DNA from: Veillonella infantium
Lineage (GTDB): Bacteria > Bacillota > Negativicutes > Veillonellales > Veillonellaceae
Length of the DNA stretch: 64,000 bases
Assembly: GCF_002959895.1 (NCBI RefSeq)
Contig: NZ_PPDD01000001.1
Span: forward strand, 215,056 to 279,055
Direction of reading: 5' to 3'
The position numbers and the translations under genes are program-made. Shown one piece after another: positions 24,801 through 32,738 of the stretch. Within the stretch, counting starts at the first letter, position 1, and each line of letters begins with the position of its first letter. The notes below the pieces were generated by a model, which worked only from the letters and a program-made list of their open reading frames with translations, had not been told where the DNA came from and searched no databases.

Positions 24801-24863
24801 ATTGTATAAATTAGTTAAGAGCGTATCAGAAATAAAATATATGTTTTCAAAAGCTTTCAAGAG

Positions 24864-25319
24864 CTAATGAAATATCAATCTAAGAATAATAAGCAGAGGC
24901 AGAACTAATATAACACCAGCCAAAATAAAACCAGCTAAAACAGCCATAGTGCCATACGTTATTAGACATAACTTTATTAAAAAATCTATACAACTATATA
25001 TACACATACCCACGGTAGATTGTTCTTTTAAAGAAATGAACCATGCTTTCACTCTATAATACATTTTCGGTTTATCAAACACAGGATATAGTTTCTCATA
25101 CCATAAAATTACCCATGGTAAAACCCAAATATTCCCAAAGCAAAAAATCAATACCGGCACATAATCTCTTAATGGATATGCTTCTAATACATATCGATCG
25201 TACAGTAATGTATAAATCCCCCAAATAGAGGCGCCCCAAATAAGTAAAAGTACAAACTTTAACAGAAACCCAAAAATAAGTTTAATCATTAATCTAAGTC
25301 TATCCTCGATTCTGACCAT
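24864..25319 (-). CDS. Membrane protein, distant LWCKRLP-family member C4
   Basis: A 151-residue protein with four hydrophobic segments. The family block is altered to VILWYEKLYPVFDKPKMYYRVK, keeping the spacing and the KPKxYYRxK ending. It is the last gene of a minus-strand operon behind two secreted proteins and paralogue A3, 21 bases after the preceding stop. The ribosome site is weak. Function unknown; the repeated pairing of this family with A-family genes suggests they work together. Confidence 0.65.
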   Translation of the reverse strand: MVRIEDRLRLMIKLIFGFLLKFVLLLIWGASIWGIYTLLYDRYVLEAYPLRDYVPVLIFCFGNIWVLPWVILWYEKLYPVFDKPKMYYRVKAWFISLKEQSTVGMCIYSCIDFLIKLCLITYGTMAVLAGFILAGVILVLPLLIILRLIFH

Positions 25320-25340
25320 TCTAATACTATCAATAATTTA

Positions 25341-25913
25341 TTATGTCTCATCGTCATAAGCTATACCATATGCTTTTTGATAGAGCAAATTAGGCAATTT
25401 ATATTTTTCATCACCAAAATCAGCAGGTAGAATTATAGCATTTAGATTTTCTTTATATACACGTTGTTGGCGCATTTGTCCATCATTGTAAAAGGTGCCA
25501 CTATCATTAACGGTTCCAGTGATACCTGAGTTCCCTTGTTTTGCACGCCAAATAGAGATATATGGAGTCTTATCACCTTGTTTGAAACTTTTATCATGAG
25601 CATTAATCAAATGGCGCAAAGAACGATCCATTTGGTAATCGTATTGTACTGAAAGTCCTTGAATCATATTCGCAGCAGGCATGGAAACATAAATGTTGGC
25701 TTCGATACGACGATGGCCATTTGGCGCCGTTACAGACTTAACAGATGAAAGATCCAAGTATTTTCCATCTCCTCTTCCAGAGTCAGCACTCGAATCGATG
25801 TGTTCAAATCGCTCTGAGTTTAATAAGTCAGCCTGTGATACAGCTTGTCCTTGCATCGGTACTATGAGGCACATTAATAACCATAGTGAAAGTAAATATA
25901 TGCGTTTCATCAT
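25341..25913 (-). CDS. Secreted ~190-residue protein, distant family B member
   Basis: An exported protein of 190 residues with signal peptide KRIYLLSLWLLMCLIVPMQGQA, then VSQADLLNSERFEHI. The order of elements follows the other family B proteins (short SQxxLxxSxxF start, YLDLSSVKSV, ...), but identity is low. Start at 25913 or 25910 (two adjacent ATGs) behind GAGGTGG, which overlaps the end of the upstream gene, so translation is coupled. Function unknown. Confidence 0.65.
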   Translation of the reverse strand: MMKRIYLLSLWLLMCLIVPMQGQAVSQADLLNSERFEHIDSSADSGRGDGKYLDLSSVKSVTAPNGHRRIEANIYVSMPAANMIQGLSVQYDYQMDRSLRHLINAHDKSFKQGDKTPYISIWRAKQGNSGITGTVNDSGTFYNDGQMRQQRVYKENLNAIILPADFGDEKYKLPNLLYQKAYGIAYDDET

Positions 25914-25918
25914 CCACC

Positions 25919-26491
25919 TCACTGTACCACAATATCATCAAAATGATTCTGATACACGGACATAAACATAGCATCCGCTATATCATACATAATAGTATTA
26001 TTGCGATTAAGTGGGAACTTACGCGTATCGTTTACATAATGCATTGGCTTTGTCGCCCCATCAAAGGTATACTTCGCTACATCTACCTCCGTCATAGCCA
26101 AACCAGACTTACTTTCACTAGCCTCAATCAAAGCCATCATAGATGGACTCGGATTCATTATACGAGACGAATGAATAAGGGTCGCTAACGAATAGTTTGT
26201 ATCATAATCCACGGTGAGCTGTCTCTCATCGATGGTAGATTGATAAGATGTATCCATCACTACATAGTAGGTCCCACGCAAGGAATACTGTGGCGGTGCA
26301 TAGCGAAGGGCTTCAATAGAATAGGTGTTCAAATAGATATACAACCCACCACTCTCCATAGGACCATTCATCGATCGAGTATGAACTAACTTAAACTGTG
26401 GTGATGTCTTCAACTCCTGATAGGTGATTGCCTCTGTGGGCATGGTGAAAGCCAGCAACACAAGGGCTAGCATCAAAATACGTTGAACCAT
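25919..26491 (-). CDS. Secreted ~195-residue protein, family B member 2
   Basis: A 190-residue exported protein: signal peptide VQRILMLALVLLAFTMPTEA, then ITYQELKTSPQFKLV, clearly like ITIEELTSQPQFKQV at 19858. The C-terminal block MYDIADAMFMSVYQNHFDDIVV is also shared. Start at 26491 behind GAGAGG. It lies between paralogue A3 and the next secreted protein in one operon. Function unknown. Confidence 0.75.
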   Translation of the reverse strand: MVQRILMLALVLLAFTMPTEAITYQELKTSPQFKLVHTRSMNGPMESGGLYIYLNTYSIEALRYAPPQYSLRGTYYVVMDTSYQSTIDERQLTVDYDTNYSLATLIHSSRIMNPSPSMMALIEASESKSGLAMTEVDVAKYTFDGATKPMHYVNDTRKFPLNRNNTIMYDIADAMFMSVYQNHFDDIVVQ

Positions 26492-26526
26492 AAAAACCTC
26501 TCTCAAACTAAATAGTCAAATACAGC

Positions 26527-27783
26527 TTATTTACTTAACAGCTTAACCCATTCCATATACCATGGAATAAAGATTGAGCTATTTTCAAGCCTCTCCTTAT
26601 ATGTTCCTTCTTCTCGCCATTGTGGCTCTTTTCGTAATCTTGCCGCATCATCAAAGCCTACGTATTCGATCATATCTCTTAGCTGCTTATGTGTATAAGA
26701 TGTTTTACTTTCATCATAATTAATACGATAACTGTAAACATATACAGAATCTCTCACAACATGACGCAGATAGGATTCACTATTAGGCTTATAGGCATCA
26801 ACCAAAGAACCTGCAATCCCATTATTCCATACTACTGCGTATTGTGTGGGTGTTTCTAAATCACCATATTTATGTAAAAAATATAGTATTGGGATCTTAA
26901 TTATCGTTACATCTTTCTTTTTGTCCTTGATTGAGCTACGTATTACCCTGATTTTAGCCCCTGTATCTTCATATAGTCTCACATCATACACTCCATCTTC
27001 AACAGCTTCACTGATCAACTTAGCCGTTTTGGGAATACGATAGCTATAATTTCCCCAATGCTCAATTTGACTATAATTATCCAAGCTAGATAAAGACTCT
27101 ATGGATGGAATAATATATTTACTCATCACCACCTCAGGTGCTTTATCTTGATATGGATCTTCTGTATTAACCCATCCACCATAAGTAACTCCATACGTTG
27201 TCTTTGTACCATCCGGAGTAAACTCCGTATACATTATGCGAGAATTGTTTGACATGAACTTCCAAGATGCATTCCTCAACCCTGGATAATTATATTTTCC
27301 TTCACCTTCAGCATATTTACTAAGCTCTTTCCCATGAGGTGGTCCTACTACTAAAAATGTACTGAGACTTTGAACGGCAAATAACGGCCCTTTCCCAGCC
27401 TCTGTTTCTACAACATCACCACGGAAGCTAACATTTGGAACGGATAATCTGATATTCTTATCCCCTTCATGAATCAATACAACTGTAGACTGCGAATAAT
27501 CTGCAAGCTCCAAAGCCTTAGCAAAACCAGGATGTTCCGAATTTAGCTTATCGAAGGAAGATGGAGGATTTGTAGGCTTTGATTTTATAAATTGACTAAA
27601 TGACTCTGCTTTTTTCTCCGCTACCTCATTAATATGACGATAATTCTCATACGCATTGGCAGGAATGCTCGCATCTGCTCCAGGCATAGGCGGCTGTCCG
27701 GCTGGCACTTCGATCTGTACAGCACTTACATTTATGGTGAAAGCAGTTGCTACTGCCATCATAATTACACTTTTACATAACAT
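26527..27783 (-). CDS. Secreted PGADASIP-family protein (paralogue A3), full length
   Basis: A 418-residue exported protein. The signal peptide (residues 1-21) and the next 25 residues are almost identical to A2, while the rest has diverged. The middle block MSKYIIPSIESLSSLDNYSQ with YRIPKTA is present. The complete C-terminus SSIFIPWYMEWVKLLSK is kept, and this defines the ancestral end of A2. It heads a four-gene operon (A3, two family B proteins, C4) preceded by inverted repeat copy 5. Start behind AGAGAGG. Function unknown; export to the envelope is the only firm statement. Confidence 0.8.
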   Translation of the reverse strand: MLCKSVIMMAVATAFTINVSAVQIEVPAGQPPMPGADASIPANAYENYRHINEVAEKKAESFSQFIKSKPTNPPSSFDKLNSEHPGFAKALELADYSQSTVVLIHEGDKNIRLSVPNVSFRGDVVETEAGKGPLFAVQSLSTFLVVGPPHGKELSKYAEGEGKYNYPGLRNASWKFMSNNSRIMYTEFTPDGTKTTYGVTYGGWVNTEDPYQDKAPEVVMSKYIIPSIESLSSLDNYSQIEHWGNYSYRIPKTAKLISEAVEDGVYDVRLYEDTGAKIRVIRSSIKDKKKDVTIIKIPILYFLHKYGDLETPTQYAVVWNNGIAGSLVDAYKPNSESYLRHVVRDSVYVYSYRINYDESKTSYTHKQLRDMIEYVGFDDAARLRKEPQWREEGTYKERLENSSIFIPWYMEWVKLLSK

Positions 27784-27821
27784 AAAACCCTCTCTTTTTC
27801 TTCTCTCACATTACAACAAAA

Positions 27822-27880
27822 TAAGCACAACCTTATTAGCATAAGTATACTATGCAAACAAGGTCGTGCCTATTATTAAT
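27822..27880. repeat. Long inverted repeat, copy 5 of 6
   Basis: Core GCATAAGTATACTATGC (27839-27855), outer arm GTGCCTATTATT. Directly upstream of the A3 operon. Confidence 0.75.
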
Positions 27881-27956
27881 AATTTTATAATTTAGTATAT
27901 AGGATTTACTTCTAATTGCTACTTATAAGATTGATATTTATAAGGTTTATCTCCAT

Positions 27957-27985
27957 TTGACGATATATATCTTTATCCCTATAAT
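27957..27985 (+). promoter_or_regulatory. Promoter of antisense RNA, copy 4
   Basis: TTGACG (27957-27962), 17 bases, TATAAT (27980-27985). Confidence 0.85.
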
Positions 27986-27991
27986 ATAAGT

Positions 27992-28110
27992 AGATAGTCA
28001 GACGAGTAGTTGCGTCAGGCTCATCTCTAAACTAAATGAAACATGTAGAAATGGCCTTTTCGTTTTATCTAATTTCCGAAGAAACGAAGGGCTATTTTGC
28101 TATTTCTAGA
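27992..28110 (+). ncRNA. Antisense RNA, copy 4 (no intact toxin)
   Basis: Conserved opening and stem; the loop is nearly identical to copy 2 (CGTTTTATCTAATTTCCG). The opposing toxin gene is reduced to a short remnant. Confidence 0.65.
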
Positions 28111-28139
28111 CAAATAAGCGCCACAAGTGCTTCAAAGGA
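28092..28139 (-). pseudogene. Truncated toxin remnant, copy 4
   Basis: Encodes only SFEALVALICLEIAK before the stop, the last 15 residues of the toxin. A terminator follows immediately to the right. Confidence 0.65.
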
Positions 28140-28147
28140 ATGCATAG

Positions 28148-28175
28148 AAAAAGCCCGTATTAACGGGCTTTTTTT
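28148..28175. terminator. Terminator after antisense copy 4
   Basis: AAAAAGCCCGT/ACGGGCTTTTTTT, a compact strong stem with T-run on the plus strand, insulating the symporter gene from the antisense RNA. Confidence 0.85.
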
Positions 28176-28335
28176 AGTTCCTAATATATATACATTCTCC
28201 AATATATCAAGAAACTCCTCTTTGTATTTTCTCCAGTTTTTATGGATAATTAAACTATACTTGATATATACACCGCAAGTAGTAAGGGTGATTTAGTATG
28301 TGTCTCTAACTAGTTTGTAGTTTAGGAGGTGGCAT

Positions 28336-29751
28336 ATGGACTCTTTAACTATTATATGGGTCATTGTTTGTGCCTATTTATTACTGAATTTATTGGTCGG
28401 CGTGTATTGTCATATTCGTGTAAAAGATAGTACTGACTATCTTCTCGCAGGTCGTCGTATTGGGGTTCTTATGACGGCAGGCACGTTAGCAGCTACGGAG
28501 ATCGGTGGCGGGAGTACCGTTGGGGTAGCCGCGAAAGCGTATGGTTCTTGGGGTTTATCTGCAGGTTGGTACGTAGTTTCTGCAGGGATTGGGGTTATTC
28601 TCGTTGCATTCATCGCACCGCTTTTACGTCGTGCTATGGCAACAACAGTACCAGAGATCATCGGTCGTCGCTTCGGTGCGGCTAGTCATCTCATTACGTC
28701 TATTCTGTCCATGCTAGCAACGATTACACTAGCAGGCGTACAGATTACAGCGACAGCAACTATTATTAGCGTTCTCACCGGGCTTTCAACAGAGCTCGCC
28801 ATCCTCATCTGCGGCGCGGTTCTCGTAATTTACACCATGTCCGGCGGCATGTGGAGCGTAACGATGACGGACGTTATCCATTTCTTCGTTCTCGTTGGGG
28901 GCTTCTCCCTCGCTGTACCGTTCGTATTGCACAATGTAGGCGGTTGGGAATCTGTTGTAACAAAATTGCCACCTGAACAGCTCGGCTTCACTAAGGTTGG
29001 TTGGAAAACCATCATCGGCCTCATTATCATGTACTTCATGACCTTCTCCACCGGCCAAGAATCCGTACAACGGTACTTCGCCGCAAAGGACGAGAAAACA
29101 GCCGTTCTTGGTTCCATCATTTGTGGTATTATCATGGCTCTATTTGCCTTCGTTCCTGCGGTGTTAGGTCTCGTAGCATTGGCTGAGTTCCCGAACATCG
29201 AAGCGAACAATGCGGTGGCAACGGTTGCCCTTAACCTCATGCCTCCAGTAATGGCGGGCTTCGTTATGGCAGCTGTCGTATCGGCCACGCTTTCATCAGG
29301 CGCAGGCGACCTATTAGGCGCCGCTACTGTATTTACCAAGGATATTGTGGAACATCATTTTGGTAAAAGCCTCACTGACTCTCAGCTCACAAATTATAGC
29401 CGTCTATGCGTGCTATTCCTCGGCATCATCGCCATCGTTATCTCTCTCGTAAGTAAAGCCATCATTCCGATGCTCGTATTTGCTTTCACCATGAGATCCG
29501 CTGGCCCATTCGCGGCATTCCTACTAGGCCTCACTTGGAAAAATGCAACAGCTGGCGCTGGCATTTGGTCCATCGTGCTCGGCTCTATCGCAGGCGTGTA
29601 CTGGGAATTCGTGGGCAACCCATACGGCATTATGTCCATCATCTTCGGTTCTATTGTCAGCCTCATCGTCTTTGTGGCTGTGGTGTTCATTGAAAGATCC
29701 ATGGGTAAACCACCGGCTCCACCGGCTATACCTGATGATTTAAAAGAATAA
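28336..29751 (+). CDS. Sodium:solute symporter family transporter
   Basis: A 471-residue inner-membrane protein with about 13 hydrophobic segments. The opening YLLAGRRIGVLMTAGTLAAT, the GGGSTVG stretch after it, and MSGGMWSVTMTD are typical of the SSS family (pantothenate/proline/panthothenate-like branch), which uses a sodium gradient to import small organic solutes. The substrate cannot be told. Strong AGGAGG site; own terminator. Codon use is markedly more GC-rich and ordinary than in the flanking island, so the island may have grown around an older housekeeping gene. Confidence 0.88.
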   Translation: MDSLTIIWVIVCAYLLLNLLVGVYCHIRVKDSTDYLLAGRRIGVLMTAGTLAATEIGGGSTVGVAAKAYGSWGLSAGWYVVSAGIGVILVAFIAPLLRRAMATTVPEIIGRRFGAASHLITSILSMLATITLAGVQITATATIISVLTGLSTELAILICGAVLVIYTMSGGMWSVTMTDVIHFFVLVGGFSLAVPFVLHNVGGWESVVTKLPPEQLGFTKVGWKTIIGLIIMYFMTFSTGQESVQRYFAAKDEKTAVLGSIICGIIMALFAFVPAVLGLVALAEFPNIEANNAVATVALNLMPPVMAGFVMAAVVSATLSSGAGDLLGAATVFTKDIVEHHFGKSLTDSQLTNYSRLCVLFLGIIAIVISLVSKAIIPMLVFAFTMRSAGPFAAFLLGLTWKNATAGAGIWSIVLGSIAGVYWEFVGNPYGIMSIIFGSIVSLIVFVAVVFIERSMGKPPAPPAIPDDLKE

Positions 29752-29799
29752 CTAAAAAAAATAATGTAAGAGAACATTCTAAAAGAGTTCTCTAAAGAA

Positions 29800-29834
29800 A
29801 AAACTCCTATCGGCTAAGCTAATAGGAGTTTTCC
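29800..29834 (+). terminator. Terminator of the symporter gene
   Basis: Arms AAAACTCCTAT and ATAGGAGTTTT, about 50 bases past the stop. Confidence 0.85.
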
Positions 29835-29884
29835 TTATTTTACAAGACCTCAACACATTACGTATTATACACATTCATCACAAT

Positions 29885-29913
29885 TTGACGATATATCATA
29901 ACCTTACTATAAT
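29885..29913 (+). promoter_or_regulatory. Promoter of antisense RNA, copy 5
   Basis: TTGACG (29885-29890), 17 bases, TATAAT (29908-29913). It has no long inverted repeat to its left, unlike the other copies. Confidence 0.8.
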
Positions 29914-29919
29914 ATAGAT

Positions 29920-30035
29920 AGTCAGACGAGTAGCTACGTCAGGCTCATCTCGGAAAACAAAGAATCTTGAGAAATGGCCTTTCAGTTATCGAATCATCTA
30001 AGATAACGAAGGGCTATTTGTCTTTTGTGAGACAA
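29920..30035 (+). ncRNA. Antisense RNA, copy 5 (no intact toxin)
   Basis: Conserved opening and stem ends; the upper stem is GTTATC/GATAAC with its own loop, different from both other sequence classes. The changes on the two arms compensate each other. Confidence 0.65.
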
Positions 30036-30043
30036 ATAAGCGC
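30014..30043 (-). pseudogene. Truncated toxin remnant, copy 5
   Basis: Only the last nine residues ALICLTKDK and the stop remain, identical to the end of intact copy 1. Confidence 0.55.
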
Positions 30044-30058
30044 TATAGGCAATCCTAT

Positions 30059-30088
30059 AAAGACCGTACCCAAAAGTACGGTCTTTTA
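30059..30088 (-). terminator. Terminator of paralogue A4
   Basis: AAGACCGTAC/GTACGGTCTT overlaps the last codons of the gene ending at 30086. Confidence 0.65.
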
Positions 30089-31327
30089 TATATCTTTTTT
30101 GCTTATTTCTTTATTTTTTTCTGTTTTGCTTCTTAACTCTTTAGCATTTTTAAAGTCTAAGTATTCCATCATATTGCGTAACTTTAGATGATTGTATTTA
30201 GCTTTATCATCTTTATATGTCAATACCATAACATAGGAGTATTCATCATCTTGTATCAAATGGAGTATACGTGATAGCTTACCAGGGTTGTATTGATCCA
30301 TGATATAGGTAGGAATACCATTATTCAACACCATCGCAGATTGGATCGGTACATTTTGTAACAATAATTTAGAGGATCTATAGATAAGATCTTTAAAAAC
30401 ACGTTTAGGATATGCAACCATTGGATGATCTTTTCTCTGTATAGGACCTCTTGTTACAACCAGCCGCATGTCTGGCCCTACATATACACGACCTTCTGCA
30501 TGTGGCCCCTCTTTCATTTCTGATTGTAACTGCATACCCTTAGGCAAACGATAGGTTACATTCCCCCATGTAACAGCATCACTTGTACGATCTACATCAT
30601 CTATTGGCTGTAGCGATGGAATGACAAAGTTAGCCATTGTACGCTCTATCTTATCGGTAATTGGGTGATTTTTATGGCCAAGAATGGCCATATAATTGTG
30701 GTTCGGTTGTTTATCAAACGTAACAGCAGCCATCATTAAAGGTGTATTCTCACTAGAATATGTATCTGTTATACTCCAATACCCTTTCGTAATACCAGGG
30801 TAATTAAAAGCACCCTTTTGTTTTGCAGATTTATAAGCTGCATCATCTACAAAGCTTTCACTGGAACTAACAAGACCAGCAACAACACTACTTTCAGCAG
30901 CAAAAGAAGATACCTCATTTTTCTTATGAGCTTCTTTATAAAAACTTCTGGTTACAACAATAGGCACTGTCATTTTAGCCCGATGCTCACCTTCGTGCAG
31001 CAAGATAACCGTAGATTCATGAGAAGATATATCCATAGATTTATCATGTGCTTTCTTCCATCGTTCTGCTTCTTCGATACTTCTTTTATTCTCTTCTACC
31101 TGTTTATCTAACATTTCATATATGTGCTTGCGCGCTAAAATAATTGCACTCGCATTAGCATTCAGAGCTTCACCATAACGATAGTTCTGATATGCATTAT
31201 CTGGAATACTTGCATCAGCTCCTGGCACAGGTGGTTGCCCTTCAGGAACAGTATACTGCGCCGCATCAATAGGCATGGTGAAAGCAAGTGCTATAGCCAA
31301 ACCCAACAATGTACTTTTTAGTTTCAT
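30086..31327 (-). CDS. Secreted PGADASIP-family protein (paralogue A4)
   Basis: A 413-residue exported protein. Signal peptide KLKSTLLGLAIALAFTMPIDA, then YTVPEGQPPVPGADASIPDN. Shared middle block MANFVIPSLQPIDDVDRTS with YRLPKG and a C-terminal KLRNMMEYLDF. It contains a lysine/glutamate-rich insert near residues 60-85 (RKHIYEMLDKQVEENKRS region) that may form a coiled coil. It ends in KEISKKDI, without the PWYxxW tail of A3. Start at 31327 behind GAGAGG; inverted repeat copy 6 in front. Function unknown. Confidence 0.78.
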   Translation of the reverse strand: MKLKSTLLGLAIALAFTMPIDAAQYTVPEGQPPVPGADASIPDNAYQNYRYGEALNANASAIILARKHIYEMLDKQVEENKRSIEEAERWKKAHDKSMDISSHESTVILLHEGEHRAKMTVPIVVTRSFYKEAHKKNEVSSFAAESSVVAGLVSSSESFVDDAAYKSAKQKGAFNYPGITKGYWSITDTYSSENTPLMMAAVTFDKQPNHNYMAILGHKNHPITDKIERTMANFVIPSLQPIDDVDRTSDAVTWGNVTYRLPKGMQLQSEMKEGPHAEGRVYVGPDMRLVVTRGPIQRKDHPMVAYPKRVFKDLIYRSSKLLLQNVPIQSAMVLNNGIPTYIMDQYNPGKLSRILHLIQDDEYSYVMVLTYKDDKAKYNHLKLRNMMEYLDFKNAKELRSKTEKNKEISKKDI

Positions 31328-31347
31328 ACAACACCTCTCAAACAATA

Positions 31348-31405
31348 ATAGGCACGTTCTCTCATTAGTATAAGTATACTATATCCTCGAGAACATGCCT
31401 ATGTA
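31348..31405. repeat. Long inverted repeat, copy 6 of 6
   Basis: Outer arms ATAGGCACGTTCTC and GAGAACATGCCTAT, core GTATAAGTATACTATA (31368-31383). The middle arm here is GTTCTC/GAGAAC where other copies have CTTATT/AATAAG: both sides changed together. Confidence 0.75.
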
Positions 31406-31464
31406 TGGTCCAAGCGTAAAGCTTAGCTATTATATAACTTATGTGACTATTATAAATACTACAA

Positions 31465-32652
31465 TTACTGTAATTTTTGTAACGCTGCTTTAATTTCGTT
31501 TACTTCAGCGCGTAGTTCGTCGTTGTCTGCGCGCAGTGATGCATTGTCGGCTTGTAGGTCTTTGATTTGTTTCGCCATTTCAAAGCGGCTTGTTTTAAGT
31601 GTCGGATCTTGTTCGCCCACCTTGAAAGAAGCACCGATGTTAAACATACTTTCACCACCAACGGTAACGCCAGCGTGAACCATGGAGTTTTCATTCGGCT
31701 GATAAGCCGCCCCGATAGCGCCAGCATTTGAGTTCTTGTAATGGCCTACACTTGTCGCAAAGGACCATTTATCGTTTGGATTATAGTCCAAATAATGGAG
31801 GCCCGCTAACGCCGCAGAGGCAGCGCCTACCTTAGAAACCTGATGATCCGTATAAGACTTGGCGTTGTTGAGCACCTTGTCACCAATGTTAACCGTGTTA
31901 TTTTCGAGCGTAGAAATGCGATTCGTATTATTGTCCACCTGCGTTTTCACTTCGTGCAACTGACTACCGTTGATAGCGTCAGTAGACGTTTTAGATACAT
32001 TGCCCTTAGACACATTTACAATCTTATTGTTCCCATTATCTAGGCCTTTGTCAGTGAGAGACACAGTTTTCTCATTGTCATGGTCCCCATCAGTAGTCGT
32101 GATGGTCACCCCTTTATAACCATAATTCGTATTGTATTCAATGCTCTCATCGTTATCAAAGTGCACAATCTTCGTACCATCTGTGCTGAGCTCGGATTTA
32201 TCACCACTTTGTGTATTGGTCATGGTGAAAGTTTTAGGCTCCATTTGTGCCGTATATTTATTTTCTTTTCGGTCGAGAATCGCCAAGCCATAATCCTCCA
32301 TCCAAACGAGCTCATGAGTGCCATTATACATATCAAAGTGACCAGCTCCAATATGAGCATGACGATCATCAGGATGACCCGCATTTGCTTCTACCGTATC
32401 ACTAATAGATATACCATCAGACTCAATGCGAATACCATGGTTAATATCACCACCAGTACCTATAAACGTCCCTTGGTATGTAGGATAATTCGTCATCGAA
32501 ATCTCATAGTTCGTAGAACCATCTGCATTCGTACTCCTATTAACTAACAAATTCTCACTATTCGCGGAAACAGTAGAATCTGCATGGACCGTTAAACCAT
32601 TTGCACACAATACAGACAAAATACCTGCTAATACTAAACACTTCTTATTCAT
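31465..32652 (-). CDS. Short trimeric autotransporter adhesin with C-terminal coiled-coil extension
   Basis: A 395-residue surface protein. Signal peptide KKCLVLAGILSVLCANGLTVHA; a beta-rich region to about residue 200; then a neck NVSKTSTDAINGSQLHEV typical of YadA/Hia proteins, a short coiled coil, and the four-strand anchor starting KVGAASAALAGLHYLDYN and ending FNIGASFKVG. Trimeric autotransporters normally stop there. This one continues for about 50 residues with heptads (MAKQIKDLQADNASLRADND...), which would lie in the periplasm. The start at 32652 has AAGGGG; longer in-frame starts lack a ribosome site. Short for an adhesin; it may bind host or other bacteria, or tie the outer membrane to the cell wall. 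Confidence 0.85.
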   Translation of the reverse strand: MNKKCLVLAGILSVLCANGLTVHADSTVSANSENLLVNRSTNADGSTNYEISMTNYPTYQGTFIGTGGDINHGIRIESDGISISDTVEANAGHPDDRHAHIGAGHFDMYNGTHELVWMEDYGLAILDRKENKYTAQMEPKTFTMTNTQSGDKSELSTDGTKIVHFDNDESIEYNTNYGYKGVTITTTDGDHDNEKTVSLTDKGLDNGNNKIVNVSKGNVSKTSTDAINGSQLHEVKTQVDNNTNRISTLENNTVNIGDKVLNNAKSYTDHQVSKVGAASAALAGLHYLDYNPNDKWSFATSVGHYKNSNAGAIGAAYQPNENSMVHAGVTVGGESMFNIGASFKVGEQDPTLKTSRFEMAKQIKDLQADNASLRADNDELRAEVNEIKAALQKLQ

Positions 32653-32738
32653 TGTAAATCCCCTTATATTTACAGCTGGAACCCTATCCATACAAACCCT
32701 ATATTGCATGAACCAAATAATACACAACTATTGCTGTT

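Noticed and set aside
28036..28296. Plus-strand frame of 86 codons
   Set aside because: It lies over antisense RNA copy 4 and its terminator. Sequence conservation among the copies follows RNA structure and the opposing toxin codons, not this frame.
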